A stretch of DNA of 64,000 nucleotides from Spirometra erinaceieuropaei (lineage: Eukaryota > Platyhelminthes > Cestoda > Diphyllobothriidea > Diphyllobothriidae), in assembly GCA_902702965.1 (NCBI GenBank), contig CACRXP010000173.1, positions 938,034 to 1,002,033 on the forward strand, read 5' to 3'. The position numbers were made by a program, and so were the translations under genes. Numbering within the stretch: the first letter of the stretch is position 1; each line of letters opens with the position of its first letter. Positions 1 through 13,254 of the stretch are shown in pieces. Below the pieces are notes generated by a model. It saw nothing but the letters and a program-made list of their open reading frames with translations. It made no database searches and had not been told where the DNA came from.

Positions 1-2499
1 CCGGCAGGAGCGCAAGGGCATCTGCCGGCAGGGGACCAGGTGCCGGAGAACTGCTAGCGCACACCAGGCTGCAAGAGCCACGGTTTGCTGGTTTTGCAGA
101 CTTTCACAAACCTTAAGGTCCAGAAGGGTGACGCGCATCCCTGCACTGAGCCTGGGTCAACATCCTTCAAAGGCAGGGTAACCAGTCAGTCTTCGACTGA
201 AAGGCACTGCCCACTTGCATCTACTGCCACTAATACTTCTGTATCTAACACTGGGGCTTCAGCTACTTAGCAAGTGTTGCTAAAACATCTATTACATTGC
301 TCGTAATTAAAGCTAGTGGCGCTTGTATCTCATTTCACGATGCTCCATGCGCTGTATGGGAACATGACCATTATAAATGACTTTAAGGTAAAGTACTGCA
401 TAACGTTTAAATCCGTTTATCCTGGCGGTCGAGCATTCAGAGAATTTAACATGCGCTATTGGCTGAGCAAATATTTTTCAATATATTTACTCTATCGCAG
501 TGTTCGAAAAGACGTTAAAACCACCACGGCACACGGAACACATAGTTGTTGAGAATTTCATTAGCACGCGGATATTTGCCCTGATTGAGAATCTTGTTTT
601 TTCTGGTCATTCATGTGAATAAAAGATGAAATTCTGGGTCCACAAGTCATCAAGTACCAATGGTGGTTTCGTAGAACGATACTTGTAGTTTACAACACCC
701 CTACAGTTCTCGAGCCATGAGCTGCTCAAATCCTAACACGACTCCTAGCTAACTTTTCCTTGGTCCAGAAAACTGACAAACTCTAGTCCACCTTCGGTGC
801 GTTCACTGTTTCTTCTCTACATCAGCCGTTTTTTTCTGACGGCCTCTGGCGAAAACTTTATATTCACCATAATCGAGTTATCAGCACACCTTACAGCGGA
901 AGTGTCATATTAATCGCTTGTGTCCATGGAAGGATTATTAAGTCCGTGATTTCTACATCATGTGTATATACAGCGCTTAATAGTAGGATGACCTTGCAGC
1001 CCAGGTGCAAAATCTCTGACGTAACTGACACACACCGAATGGGGCATGCCGGACCTGGAGGCATGCACCAATGAAAAGGTTATCGTGGTCTTATAAGTAG
1101 CAGATTTTTTTCCGGACTTTTTGTTTTCGGGTACAAAACAAGCACTTGGATCTAACAAGAACACCCAAAACACATTACATTTCGCTGCTTATATCCACGT
1201 TGCTTCAAACCATTATACTTCTTGTCGCATAGGTAACTTTAAAGTTCTAGGTGGATGATAAAACGCGTAGGCAAATATGACAACTGTGAAGACTTACCCC
1301 GACTTGTTCTTCATATTTACTGTAACGCTACAATACAAAGAAATTAAGATCAACCGCATGAAAAATATTCAAGCACGCCGAACTGGAGAAAACTTCGGTG
1401 CTTTTGAGGTTAACTCCTCATTCTGGTAGTGTTGATGGCAAACTTAATTCAAATGCTATCACTTTTTGAGATTCTTAAGCAAATTCTTCCGTTACCGATG
1501 AAATTTCTCTTTTTCTTTCCTTAACACAAGTTAAAAGAAGGTTTGCCTTAAGTGAACAGATGAAACAAATAGTCCGTCGTTTGTTGGTTGTAGCACGGCA
1601 TTTATCTAAATTCCCATTTTAAGCAATGCCCTCGAAATATGCAGGCATTCGTAATAGTTTAAACTTGCGTCAACAATAGAAATGTATAAGCACTCCATAG
1701 CTTAAGATGGAACTAGCCAGCTTACTGTGATTCTTGAGGCCTGTGGTAGGCCCTGAGACGTACATCTGTAGAATCTGCATGGGCGAGTCACATAGAATCT
1801 TTGTTTAAACATAAACTAGACCTAATCTGGAAATGACCGAAACTATAAGTAACTAAAGAGATATCCAGGCCTAATGCGTGGGCATAAGTAACAGGAATTC
1901 CTTCAGGCTAGAATGGTAATGTATCCAATGCGTTGGCAAGTCCTGAGGATTAAATTCAAGCCCATTTGAAGATTGAATGGTTTCGTAAATTGAGGCTGTC
2001 GATTATAGAGTTTGCACGGTGAGGTTTTATGTTCAACTTCAACTTAATTCGCTCTTTCCAATAACCCCTGAAATTTTCGCATTGAGTCTATCTGAAAATA
2101 AAGGTCAATTGGACGTTCCTCTGAGAAATATAACAGATTCACTGTTTGTTAATACAGCTCCTGTGACTTCACTAAGTGTAATGTACTCCAAAATGTATGT
2201 GAATGTTGCATAAGAGTTGAAACGAGGTCGACCATGTATTGTTATGATAAAGCCTTGTAGCTAAATAGAAGGAAGTGATTTAGATTCTTTGAGGGTAATC
2301 CTACGCCGGATCAGAAAGTAATACTCACAGTGCGCCTATGGCTTTTCGGCGGCTAGAGGCGAGGTTGCGATAAATACGTTAGATAGTAAAAGTTCGAAGA
2401 TGTGCACCTAACTGTTACTTTTTGACGGCCTCGTGCTTTTGTTGTACAACCAACGATTTCAAGCTTTGCTGGAGTCGCTGTCTGCCATACCAAAAAGGG
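1..2499. other. No supported gene
   Basis: AT-rich stretch with only short ORFs under 80 codons, none with convincing protein-like composition or paired splice sites. I see no RNA gene and no recognised repeat. It is probably intergenic or intronic sequence of the minus-strand gene C. Confidence 0.5.
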
Positions 2500-2585
2500 T
2501 CAGAAGTTCCTTGAAGTCATGCTCTTAGATGAGTCATCGATCGCCATACTGAGTAAGGTGTCGTAGAGGTGTACATCAATCTCAA
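2500..2585 (-). CDS. Possible terminal exon of gene C
   Basis: On the minus strand a pyrimidine-rich tract ending in TTCAG precedes an open stretch reading VEIDVHLYDTLLSMAIDDSS before a stop at 2500. The acceptor is good and the peptide looks protein-like. Its start phase does not match the end of the exon at 3426-3627, so either another small exon lies between them or the two are unrelated. No domain is recognised. Confidence 0.2.
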
Positions 2586-3425
2586 CTGAATATAGAAAAG
2601 ACGAAAACCAATCGATACGGAATGACGCACACGGCGGAAGCTTAATAGCGCAAACGCCGAACAAGTAGTGATTTGTAAGCACTTTTGAGATGCTAACATT
2701 TTGTCGCACCTACTCTACGTTTGACGATGGTCTGGAAAACCGATGTCGAAAAGGTATCAAATAGGTTGTTGTATTTTTCGTGAAATATTTCTTTAACTTT
2801 AGGTAAATATACGTATTAAGTTTATCAAGTGAGGGGCTCCAAGTAACGTTTTTACATGACGGTCTACAGGTATTCCAAAAATACAACGATATTCAACAGT
2901 TTTGTAATTATTAAGTGGAAAATTCACTTTTATTTTTGAGGTTAACCATAATATGAATTATTTTTTTTCCGATAAATTATCCTCTTTCTTCTTTCTAAGT
3001 GTCTGCTTCAAATAAGCCCTATTGAAGCAGCTACCTTTGTAACAAGGCATATCTAAACTTCTGCATAATAAGAAATTAGCCCTAATGCAAAATCTGACTG
3101 ACATTTGCTCCAGAAATGAGCACCACACAATCTCGTGCTCATTGATCAATTTGTTTTTGATTACTGCGCGACTACTTATTAGGTTGTCAATTGAGTAAAT
3201 TCAGAAAACAGTCTGTATATTAAGCCAAGCCTTCTGAATAATTTGGTCAAAATACCGGTGTTTTCAGTGAATGGAATTTTAGAAATGGATACCTATAATA
3301 AAATAATCTTGGAAATGGAAAAGTCGTAAGTGTGTCGTAAACGCCAACCCTGTAAATATTACCCTCATTAGTGCGGGTTAATGTAGTTCAGTGGACAAAA
3401 AAGCAGGAAAGAGGAAAAGACTAAC

Positions 3426-3627
3426 TGATATAATCTCTTTGGCGTTTCCAACGTCGATGTCAAACCAGGAGAGTGCTTCAATGCTGTCCCGGATGTAGCC
3501 ATAATAAATGAGTCTGTCCTCCACAGGAATCATCGTAGTCGACTCAAGCGCTGCAATACCATCAGCTACATTCATCAATAGTGCGGACACAATGACTGAG
3601 GCAAGGTCAGGTGCGACTGATTCGACT
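3426..3627 (-). CDS. Internal exon of unidentified gene C
   Basis: The exon is bounded on the minus strand by an acceptor (AAATTTTAG) and a GTTAGT donor, 202 nt in all, entering in phase 2 and leaving in phase 0. It encodes about 67 residues beginning VESVAPDLASVIVSALLMN and containing IPVEDRLIYYGYIRDSIEAL, which has the alternating hydrophobic pattern of a folded alpha/beta or helical domain. It lies 3' of the gene B stop at 8290 on the same strand, so I treat it as a separate downstream gene. No family recognised. A plus-strand reading of the region is only a shadow. Confidence 0.45.
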
Positions 3628-5044
3628 CTAAAATTTACAAGAAAGTCAAAACAGGTGATTTTTAGTCTAAAAAACATTCAAAACAACTGTTTTGGACTAC
3701 CGTGATTGCAAAAATTTCTAGGAGTTCCGTTTAAAGTCACATACACCAAGTTCGGGAACTCAGATTCTGAACCATTTCGAGCCAGACAGTAATGGGACTC
3801 CCAGGCCGAAAACCAGAAGAGAAGGGGTGACCATCGAGAGGGTTGTACAAAACTCTGACTTTTTAACTGGGGGCTTTGGCTACTTGGGTCCAGAAAATGA
3901 TGTACCTACTACATAGACATTATTATAAGATACAGAGGTCACATGTCCCATCGGATCTGAGGCTTGTTTGGCCATTGCTACCTGCGGGGGAGTTATGCCC
4001 CCAGAACCTGCAACATGTTGCTCGGATTCACATATATCGTGGGGTTGATGACAGACCAGAACGTTTGGGAAGAGGAGTCAATACATGGTTTCGCATCCAC
4101 CATCTGCATTCGGTAATTCCTTATGATATTCGGTCCTTTTCTGTCGATTTCGACGGCATCTTTGATTTAGCGTGCGTAGTATCTGAGTTCATTTGTGGTG
4201 AACACTTTTGTTTGAGAGTTGGAGGGCAGCCTCTGCGATTAACCCAAATTTTGGTGAGCTCATAGACGTGCATTCGATTTACGCATAAAGACCCAATTGA
4301 AGTTCAAAAGTGATCTAGTGCAGGACCCTTTGCATCCGACCAGCTCTTGGATTGGGGTCTGATCATCATTCTCACTCATGTTTGCGCAGCGTTTCACTAC
4401 TAGTTTTGGCGGCAAGTTTTGACTACGAAGGTGGAGAGAGATTTTGCATCGAGTCGCATCAAATTCTCCACTGACTGCCCCGTAACGTCCACTGTTTATT
4501 CCAGAACAGCTAGACTGCGTATACCGTACCAAGAGTCCGTGGCTGCGAATTTCACATTTTAGAGAAGCCCACGTGTCTGTCTTTGTGAGGGTAGACTGAT
4601 CACTAAAGACAGGTGGCCGATACTACTAACCGAAGTCGGACTTTGATCGCCTCCTCCTTTTAAAACTGGGTAGTAGGTGACCGTGGTTAGGGGGTTAACC
4701 GATTACTGGTCATTCTTAAAGTCATTTTGGAGCCAAAATAGGTACAGAAACTCACGAGCTGGCAAACAAAACTTTAAATGTGTTCTCAAGCAGAACGCAT
4801 TGCTTAACTATAGCTACCTCAATTGAAAAACTGAAGTTCAATCTTGAAAAATCCATATGACTTGGTATATTGGAATCCAATTCGGCATCTAGAAAGGATA
4901 TCAACAAGGTCGAGAAAGACTTGGATGGCCGCTTCCGGCCTATTTTATTTTCACTGGTCAGTTGCATAGAAACCGAGAGATAATGGCAAATAGATCAACA
5001 GTGCAAGCGCATCCCTTGTATTTGTCCCCAGAACAGGGAATACA
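3628..5044. other. Non-coding or unresolved; contains ORF 3876-4265 (+)
   Basis: The only long frame is a 129-codon plus-strand ORF at 3876-4265, starting from a non-ATG codon. It contains LATWVQKMMYLLHRHYYKIQ-like and RPERLGRGVNTWF segments, with long open frames also on the opposite strand. Such paired open frames often mark decayed repeat sequence. I do not recognise a family and would not call a gene. Confidence 0.25.
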
Positions 5045-5421
5045 CACCATAACAAATGCCAACATTCGGCGTGCGGTGGCAGGCCCAGTTGCCAGTTAAT
5101 GTCGCGCCAATTGGAGCCTCTGTCGCCCCCTATTTTTGTTGTCGGCTAAAATTCTGGTCAAGTGTTTGTTGTGGACAAGGGGGTGCGGGTCCAGCCGTGC
5201 CAGTCCCCTGCAACCCCTCTCATCTCCGTTCTTCTTGACTGTGTCTCGACGCAGGACCACCCAGGAGGGTGGGGGGAGGGGATAGAATGCGGTAGATTCT
5301 GTGGAAGTCGACTACCACTATTGACTAATTCGCGCCCGAATTGCCGTGCCTGCTTTCACCCTGCTGTGGGGCACACGGTGGACATCGTCGGTGGCGACGG
5401 TCGAACATTTAGTATCCCATA
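5045..5421 (+). repeat. R1 interspersed repeat, copy a
   Basis: This is the first of seven diverged copies of a GC-rich repeat. Shared landmarks in order are: an ACCATAACAAATGCCAACAT block, a TTCTTGACTGTGTCT block, a GCGGTAGA..CTGCG block, a CGCGC(A/C)(A/C)G..GTGCCTGC block, and a TGTGG(A/G)GCACACGGTGGACA block followed by CGACGGTCGAAC. The copy is complete but diverged. No coding function seen. Confidence 0.75.
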
Positions 5422-8289
5422 GCTATTGACTACCAGTCACCATGAGGTCGTCTACAATAGTTGTAGCCTAAACTCAAATGTAAAGGGAAATGACCTGTAG
5501 TCTTCCTCGTATTGTGAGTAAATTAGTACATTCCTCCTCCACGTTATTTGAAATCTACCCGACCACCGATGCGAACTGACATAATTATTATAACTAAAAT
5601 CTTATTATACATTTTCCAACATATTTTTGATGTTTGGCAGTCGACTCGTCCGTCAGGAGAAAAACAGCAGAATTTGTCAAGTTATGCTTTTCATGGATAT
5701 CGTGACTGCCAAAACTTACTATTTTATATCTACAAGATTACACCTAAAAGGGACTTAAGAACAAAAGACATTCGCACTCTCAAATGTTATTTTACAGTTA
5801 TTCTATCGTAACTTAAGTATCTGCTCCGCTTGAAAAAGTATTTAAGAAGCTATTTAGGGCTATATGAGTTTTAGCTTGTGTCGCATCTCTGTTCGTAAAT
5901 TCAAGTTATTCACTCGTCCTTGACTGATTATTCTCAAAGAATATGGGAGTGAAAGGTGTTGACCAAAAGACTATTGGAGATAATAAGGGAAAAGTAACGC
6001 TGAGTGGAGGTTGCTGTTTTAGGATTTATCTGGTACTGCTAGATAAATTTTCACTTTTTTTGGAAAATTCAATCTGGGGGGACAAATGCCCAAATAAACT
6101 CCGTACTCGCAGAAACAATTTAGCCACTACAGCAAACATCGAGAAGTCTACTCGGAACAGTTTGATGACACAGTGATTAATGTGGCCATCACCCACAACT
6201 GTGTAATCAAGTCCGGAAAATCACACGGTGTTTCGAAAGCATGAATCATGGACTTTCAGCTTGATCCCTTTTCCTCGACATTAGACTTAACATGCGATAC
6301 TACAAGATCTCCAAAAATGTCGCTATCCTAACGAAATGTTGTATGTGCTCTTTTTGCTTTCATTTTATCATTTTAGAAGGTTATTTTAACTCAGTATGCA
6401 AAAGGAAATATTTTGAGTCAGATGCTTAAATATGGCATTAAACCTTATCTTAATAACTATATTACAGTTAGGAACAAGACCTGAAATATAGAAAATAACC
6501 AGAATATTTTCCCCTGGCTATTAGCTGCCGTAAATCCGGAATCGCTCACATGTTATGCAACGTAAGTGTTTCAACAAGTCGTGCACTAGAACTGAGACTC
6601 AACGTCAGTTCTTCTCTGCTAAAATTCCTTATGAGGCAGATTCATGGCAATACAAGCCGACTGGTGGGAAATTCAATCGGCTGTTGTTGGCGGCCACGCG
6701 TCCGTAGACGTTCCTCGTACTTATCTCTGACTAGGGCAAGTCATCTCGGGAAAGCGAGAAAGACAGATTTTACCTCGAAATGAGAAATTACTTGATATGT
6801 ATTTAGGTTATACAAAATTACACGCCCTTGAATTGGTGAATAAAACGCTCTTTGCAGGAGGTTAATCGACTAATACTTTGAATTCTCCTGCTTAAGAATT
6901 AAAGAGCTTTAAGAGAGGCTTTTTTCGGGAAAAAATGTACTATGTCCTGAACATCGAAATTGGTCTACTAAATATTCAAAACAGTCTTCTAATTGAAAGT
7001 CTATTGGGATATTGCAGCACACTCAAATGTTTGACGTCTGAGTTTATGTTAACCACCTATTAAAAGTGCCTGATCTACGTATCGGCTGAGAGTTATTTTC
7101 TATTTTTCCTTATCCTGTTGCAGAGAAACAACACAGCAGCTACATAATATTCAAAAATCTTTTGAAAGATCGGTGTATTTCGAGAACAAACGTAAGATAT
7201 TTGGAAGTTAGCCAACAAATAGAGGCAGGGAGACGCTCAAAAGCTTGCAACGTTTGCTGTTTTTAAATAGTAAATCAATGTAGTTACTTCCGAGTGCCGC
7301 AATGGACTCTGCGAATGATGTATATGGGACTTGATAAAAAAGGCTCTTCTGGAAAAAGCAGATTTTGCACCGAAAACATTTGAAATTGAAAGTCGACACG
7401 TCGCACATCTCCAAAATGATCGGGATCCCAACAGAAGTCGAGGAATTTTTGCAATTTCGAAGGGTATATTGAAATACTCCACCGTTTTTCAAGAATTTTG
7501 GTTCGTTTTCAATGCATATAGTTCTCGTTCGCGCAAAAAGGATTGCGATTTTTCCGTTTTGTCTTTTCTGAACGCGCAGAGACTATTCCTTCCATCAGAT
7601 TATGTGAAAATATTTGAATCGATACTTTTGTCTAAGTTTTTTCGAATTGTTACAGTCAATGCTCTTTAATTCTTCGGAAAGCATAATTGGAAATCATTTA
7701 ATGAGGCTCATTATCGGTGGACCCACTAACCTGTATGCCAAGTTGTCTAGGATTCATCTTGGAAAAACTTTGGTAACATTTCCTGTACAGATCCCTGTGC
7801 GATGTGAAGCAATCGACACATGCCCCAACACTGCCAGTCGTGGACAAACATGTTTTCCGGGACATGAAACGAAGTACCTTGGAGTCAGTTAAATAGTCAT
7901 GTAGCTGCCCACAAACTAGCATACATATGCCAACGTTTCCCTTCTCCATTATATGCCACTGGCCGGTGAAAACTCCAGTCATCCAACAAGCAGCGCCTCC
8001 GAAACGCATCGCAACTTCAATAACCAGTCTTGTGTATCAGACACCGAACCTCACGATGGACGAGTTTCAAAGAGAACACTGCCGAACGTCCATGCTTTAG
8101 ATCACCTAGTCGAGTCCTCTGCCAGTCTCTTGTCTTGTCGGCGAAGCAAGCAACAACTGGCATTCACAGTCCGAGGCTTTATGGACGTGAGCAAAGCATC
8201 GGAAGGTGAGATAAGAAAAACCGAGAATAGGGAACGAGGCTGATTTGTTAACTGAGCTTTTCACTCGGCATATTGCACCAAAACACAAT
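5422..8289. other. Intergenic; no supported gene
   Basis: This spans the 3' flank of gene B. Short overlapping ORFs on both strands (for example 7331-7669 plus and 7698-8009 minus) lack splice or family support. No canonical poly(A) signal was found close to the gene B stop at 8290 on the minus strand. No recognised repeat. Confidence 0.4.
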
Positions 8290-8484
8290 TTACTGGATTA
8301 ATTGAGCCAGAACGCAAAGATTTTCACGTTGGTTCTCCCAGTTCTCCTGCAGTGACATCCATGCGCACCGTTCCGGTGGTAATAAACTAGTTAAAACGGA
8401 GATCTCCGTTAGAAGGCGTTCACTGACAACCTGCTGCAGTGATCGGAGGTACTCTGTTTCCTCTGGTGTAAGTTGCAAGTCTTC
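8290..8484 (-). CDS. Gene B terminal exon, unidentified protein
   Basis: Minus-strand exon opening after CACTTTCAG in phase 0 and ending at a TAA at 8290-8292. It encodes 64 residues starting EDLQLTPEETEYLRSLQQVV and ending NLCVLAQLIQ. The sequence is Leu/Glu rich and helix-like, with a TPEE helix-cap pattern. It joins in phase with the exon ending at 15111, giving ..DESEVRS-EDLQLTPEE.. across an intron of about 6.6 kb that carries MITE copy 1 and R1 copy b. No catalytic motif or family is recognised. Confidence 0.55.
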   Translation of the reverse strand, partial: EDLQLTPEETEYLRSLQQVVSERLLTEISVLTSLLPPERCAWMSLQENWENQRENLCVLAQLIQ

Positions 8485-9179
8485 CTGAAAGTGAAGATGG
8501 GTAAGCAAATGGTCAGGCTAACTTAGAAGCCGTTAGGGGTGCGAATCTACAAAATATTTGCAAACGTATTTAAGTGCATGTAAAATGAGCCAGGTAAGTC
8601 TGAGAAAGTACACATGCCGCCCACTTTAAGAATACGTGCAGCTCAGAATTTTTCCGAGTTTCTTTTATCGGCACACCTCTCAGATAAGACACAAAGTTGC
8701 ACAGAATCTGCGAAAAGTATGCGTGTGCTTTTAGCCTATATCTGTATAGATGGTATAATAAATTAGTCATAATGTACACGTATGCTCCACTGACAGCCCA
8801 TCGACAGCTCATGAACATTTAGCAGCTGGCCCGCTAAGGCTGGTAGATTCTGGTCCAAATATTCACACCAACTTTCAGAAAGTATTTGGAACGACCATTC
8901 TCGAGGACTTTACTCTCAGATTTCCGCAGTTATTTTTTGAGGAGATAAAAAGCTTACAAAGAAGATTTTAGAAGAGGCATATGCTTGGCATACTGCTTGC
9001 AGCTTAAGTCAGAAATAAGCTTCCAGGACCAAGCAACCATATACACGGAACGATTTCACGCTAGCCTGACAGTAGCGTCAACTGGTTTGATTTTCTTGCA
9101 GAAGATTATTACGTGCATTTTGACTTTGAAGGGCGGTCGTACAATGACAAGATATTTAGAAGCGAAGCTTTTCCATAGA
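8485..9179. other. Gene B intron, nothing recognised
   Basis: Intronic sequence upstream of the terminal exon on the minus strand. Only short frames and no repeat landmark seen. Confidence 0.4.
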
Positions 9180-9245
9180 GGCTGCAGTGATAGGAGAAAT
9201 AGTATCTGGCTTATTGGTCGTTGTCGTCAGCCAGCTATAGCACTC
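9180..9245 (-). repeat. Fragment of SINE family S2
   Basis: The segment containing GGCTTATTGGTCGTTGTCGT aligns with the body of the SINE at 57428-57757 (GGCTTATTAGCCGTCGTCAG there). Only the body fragment remains and no A or B box is present. It abuts the left end of MITE copy 1. Confidence 0.5.
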
Positions 9246-9257
9246 TAAATTAGAATT

Positions 9258-10229
9258 TACAGTGCGCGACCGATCTGATAAAATTTTGGTCGAAATACTG
9301 AACTCTATTTTCGATTAAGAAGGATTACTTAGGTGGGGTTGTAATATTGCCTATTAAACGACATGATCCCGTAGCATTTCGGACTCGCCACTTCTTTTGA
9401 CCTCTCATAGAAGCCACAATTGACAAAAAGAGCTACTTAAATAGCATGTATCTTTCACATTGATTTTAAATGGTTGTATAAATTCAAATATTTTTTATGG
9501 AAAGCATGCACAAAATATGCTTTCTTTTACTTGTTTGGTAAAATTTAACATTGTCTTTACATTCTTAGCCGACGAAAGCGTATATTTACACTTTAACAAG
9601 TTTCTAATGATGAGATTTTAAGACCATGCGACGTCCATACACACGGCGTCGCACATCTCCGTCTACCAATGTTCCTTGTGAAAGGTACAGCATAGTCCAC
9701 ATATACTGCAAATTTTTCTGAACTCAGCATGGTATCTTCTTAAGGACATACAGAAATATATGCTTTTTCACACGCGGAAAGCATGCCCCTTGTAGGCTAC
9801 CATCGTCAAATGGTAATGCAACAGTCGATCTGGCCCAAAGTTATTGGGGGATTGGGAAACTTTTTCGGAACCTAAATATACGCTTTCTTCGGGTAAAAAA
9901 TGTAAAGACAATGATAAATTTTACCAAACAACTAAAAGAAAACATATTTTTGTGTATGTTTACCATAAAAAATATTGGAATTTATAAGACCATCAAAAAT
10001 CAATGTGAAAAATACACGCTATTTAAGTAGCTCTTTTTGCCAAGCGTGGCTTTTATGAGAGATCGAAAGGAAGTGCATTCAAAAGCCAACATCATGGTGG
10101 GTCCGAAATGCCATGAAGTCATGTTGTTTGATAGGCAACATTGCATTCCCACCTAAGTAATCCTTCCTAATCGAAAACACATTTCAGTATTTTGGCCAAA
10201 ATTTCAGCAGGTCGGTCAGGCAGAATGGG
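9258..10229. mobile_element. Palindromic Tc1/mariner-like MITE, copy 1
   Basis: The left arm (about 9258-9595) and right arm (about 9880-10229) are inverted repeats of about 330 bp. For example, GGATTACTTAGGTGGG at about 9325 recurs as its reverse complement at about 10150, and CATTTCGGAC is mirrored at 9376 and 10110. The left end reads TACAGTGCGCGACCGATC, matching TA plus the CAGT start typical of Tc1/mariner ends. The roughly 280 bp spacer has no transposase ORF but shares an AAGACCATGCGACGTCCA motif with copies 2 and 3. It lies inside the gene B intron. Confidence 0.75.
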
Positions 10230-13200
10230 TTCTTCCAGTCACAGCTGGCAGAACAGAAAGCGGTGGCCCAGTGGGCGACAAATGGACTTTAAATGTTCAA
10301 AATGTGGCACATATCCCAACTCTTCCAGGGCTGAGCTTGGATATGATTAGTTGAGGACGACAGATATGTTTAGATGTATCAAGTAGGCTATTTATGTCGA
10401 ATGGGTGGTCCGTTTCAGCGTTCGATTCTTTGAACCTATATCTTACGGCCACAGTTATTTCTTAGAGAGTATTGGTGTAATAAGGAGCATCTACACACAG
10501 AACTGGGCAGACATCCATCCATCGTTTTCTCACTGGGTATGCATTGTGTTTGGATTCACTGAGAATCTTGTTCAGCTGACCTGTAATCGCCTTTTTTTAG
10601 AAGCCATATGGGTACTTTTATAATTATGCCCGGCTCGGCTCGTCAACACCATAGCTCTCCTGTTACTTACACAGAATCCTCTTGCCTTACCTTAATTTAT
10701 AACCAAGTCTAGGGATTATAGAAGTCCCGATCTCTAACAAAAGCGAATAAATCAGCAGGTTTAGCATCTCCCAGGTGATATTGCGCCGAGGCGCCAGACT
10801 ATCAGCCCTTACCTGCCTGTTCACCATTCTTAAAAGTACTGGTTGCCCATCTGAATGGAAGGAACTCGGCCCAACGCAACGTACGCGGCATGCGTTGGAC
10901 TATCAGGCCGTTTGACATTTAATTATAAATTCTTTCATAACTCCCGCCTTGTCCTGATATCCCTAGTCTGGGATCGACAGTCGTGTCCTTCGCGTTCGCA
11001 ACAATACCAATGAACTTCAAGGCGTAAGAGAGCAGCCACCTGTTGGACTGAGATGGTCGCGAGTATTGCTCGCTGGTTGATGTTTTTCGATGAGGCTAAT
11101 GAAGGAATATGCGTAGGCAAATAAGATCCTTCGAGTAAACATTCTGTCCTGAGGAGAAGAGTCCTTAGTTCTTAAAATAGGCTTGGTTCTGAGGCTCGAG
11201 GGCTTACATAATAAGTGCACTTATGCTCAATTGGGTAGATTAGGAACTGCTATATGCGTCTGACGCAGTGAATATCTGATTAAATGGGTCTATTAGATTT
11301 AAAAACACCATAATAATCTCCACTTTCACTTTTCCTTCTCATTATTTTCAAAGTAAAGGCTGCTAGAATAAAGTCCTTGACCCGTGTCAACAGTGAGGAG
11401 GTGATTTCTTGCCTACTGCTAATATGTACCGAAAACTGCACAGACCATCTATAAAAGATCGCCAAACTGGGATAGCATAATCGAACTGCTAGACAGATCA
11501 CGCTGTCATGAATGCAAAGTTGTTTATACCACCAGGGCAATTACAGCACTAAGATTAGCCATTAACTGGCTTATTGGCGAGGTTTGGTCCTGCAGCCCCA
11601 TTTGATTGATAACATATGGTTCGCTAATCAAAACAATTTTATTAGGTCCGATTACGCAGACTTTACACATATCACGTGTTTGCACCTTCCCTACAACTTT
11701 AATTCAGCGAGTAACTATGCTTCGGAGGAAGGGCTTATACGCCAGCCCCGGCAACATCAGGCATAAGTTCACACGCACTTCCCTAGGCGTGCTTCCAGCC
11801 CTGTTCGCGCCCTATTTGCTATCTCAATCCGGCGGGTGGCTGATTTGGCTTGCTAATGCCATTGTTTGGACTGTGTGGAACTCCGTCTGTCCTGCTATAG
11901 TGACCATGCACTGTGAATTAACACGCGGCCCCCTCCGCTGCCTTTCAGTTTTGATTGCACTCTCCTTATTCTCTTAATCCAGAAAATGCCTGTGTTGCGG
12001 TGAGAGTGTGTACACGCCATCTTTGGTACACCAAATATCGGTTCACACAAGCTTCACTGTGCGTGTTTCGAGCTCGCCTTGCTCTTTTTTCCCTTCCCAA
12101 TCCAACGAGTGGTTAACTTAGGTATGTTATATAAAATTGTTTTAGCAGGCTAACCGTGCCAAGCAAGTGGGGCTGTGGGACCAAATCTCACCGGCATATT
12201 TTCTCTATTGACCTCTAGGGCTTGTATAGTCTACTACTTTTCCGTTTGCAGGCATCGCTTTGAATTTGTCTTTTTTCAGTGTTTTAGTAAATTCTATTTT
12301 GCATTGCCATTTTGTGGAAATGGAAAAAAGTCTAATTGAAAACCGAGGCCAGGTGATTTTCGAGGAATCGCTTGTATAGACAACCATTCTGCTAACAACA
12401 AGCTCCTCAAGCATTTTTACGAAGCAAGCCAATTGTCCCGAATATATTAAAGTATTTGATGTTCTGCATACTTCTGCCCAGCTCAATGAAGGTAATTACT
12501 ATAATTTGCCGAGAACGTGCATATAAAATATCTGTGAAATCTAAAGAACGCACACAAAAGTTTGTCCGATGTTCATGATAAAGAATGAATACTGCAGGTC
12601 TTTTCATTGTAAACGTAAAGACAATATGAGAGACTATATGGCACAATTAAAATAAACGCCTGAAGTGTCCAAAGTCCGTCAAAAGTCTTAGTCGCCTTTG
12701 ATGAAGTTGGTTTATGCAAACGTTTGGCCGTTTTCTCAGACATTATCTGCATGCATCTACCAGTTTAGTTCCTCCTGCGGAGTACGTACAATAGGTCTAC
12801 CGAGGAGGCGTGACTCCGAAAGAGTACTTGAATATTGCCAACTGTGGCTTAATAAACACAATACCAGGCCCATCTCGAACATTATCCTGACCCCACTTAG
12901 TGAAGCCGGCTGTAAAACGAGCGTCAAAAGTTTTCCGAATGATGAAAGGGTTTTCAGCAAACCAAATAATTTTGCGTAAACGCACACCAACCCCGATGGA
13001 GGGGATTGAATTGCGCATCCAAAAGCTTGTATTAAATGCCCATTAGGTTTATTCTCGAGTTTTGCATTCATTTTGGTCACTTTCTGCCTCCCGGCATAAA
13101 GGTTTGAAAGCGTCTGTTATGCCAGGATCAGTAAACCATGGCCATCTCAGTTTAGTATGCTGGCAGTTCTCCGACGTCTGGTTGCCTGCCAGTAGATGTT

Positions 13201-13254
13201 CTCGAGTTCCCGCTGGGTGTGCAGGTCGTGAGCATGGCTGCGGTGTTGTTGTTG
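10230..13254. other. Gene B intron, no supported gene
   Basis: Several overlapping ORFs of 60-123 codons occur, notably 11606-11977 plus and 12757-13080 minus with 12698-12979 plus. None has a family signature or a convincing pair of splice sites. Open frames on both strands around 12.7-13.1 kb could mark an old repeat that I do not recognise. Confidence 0.35.
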
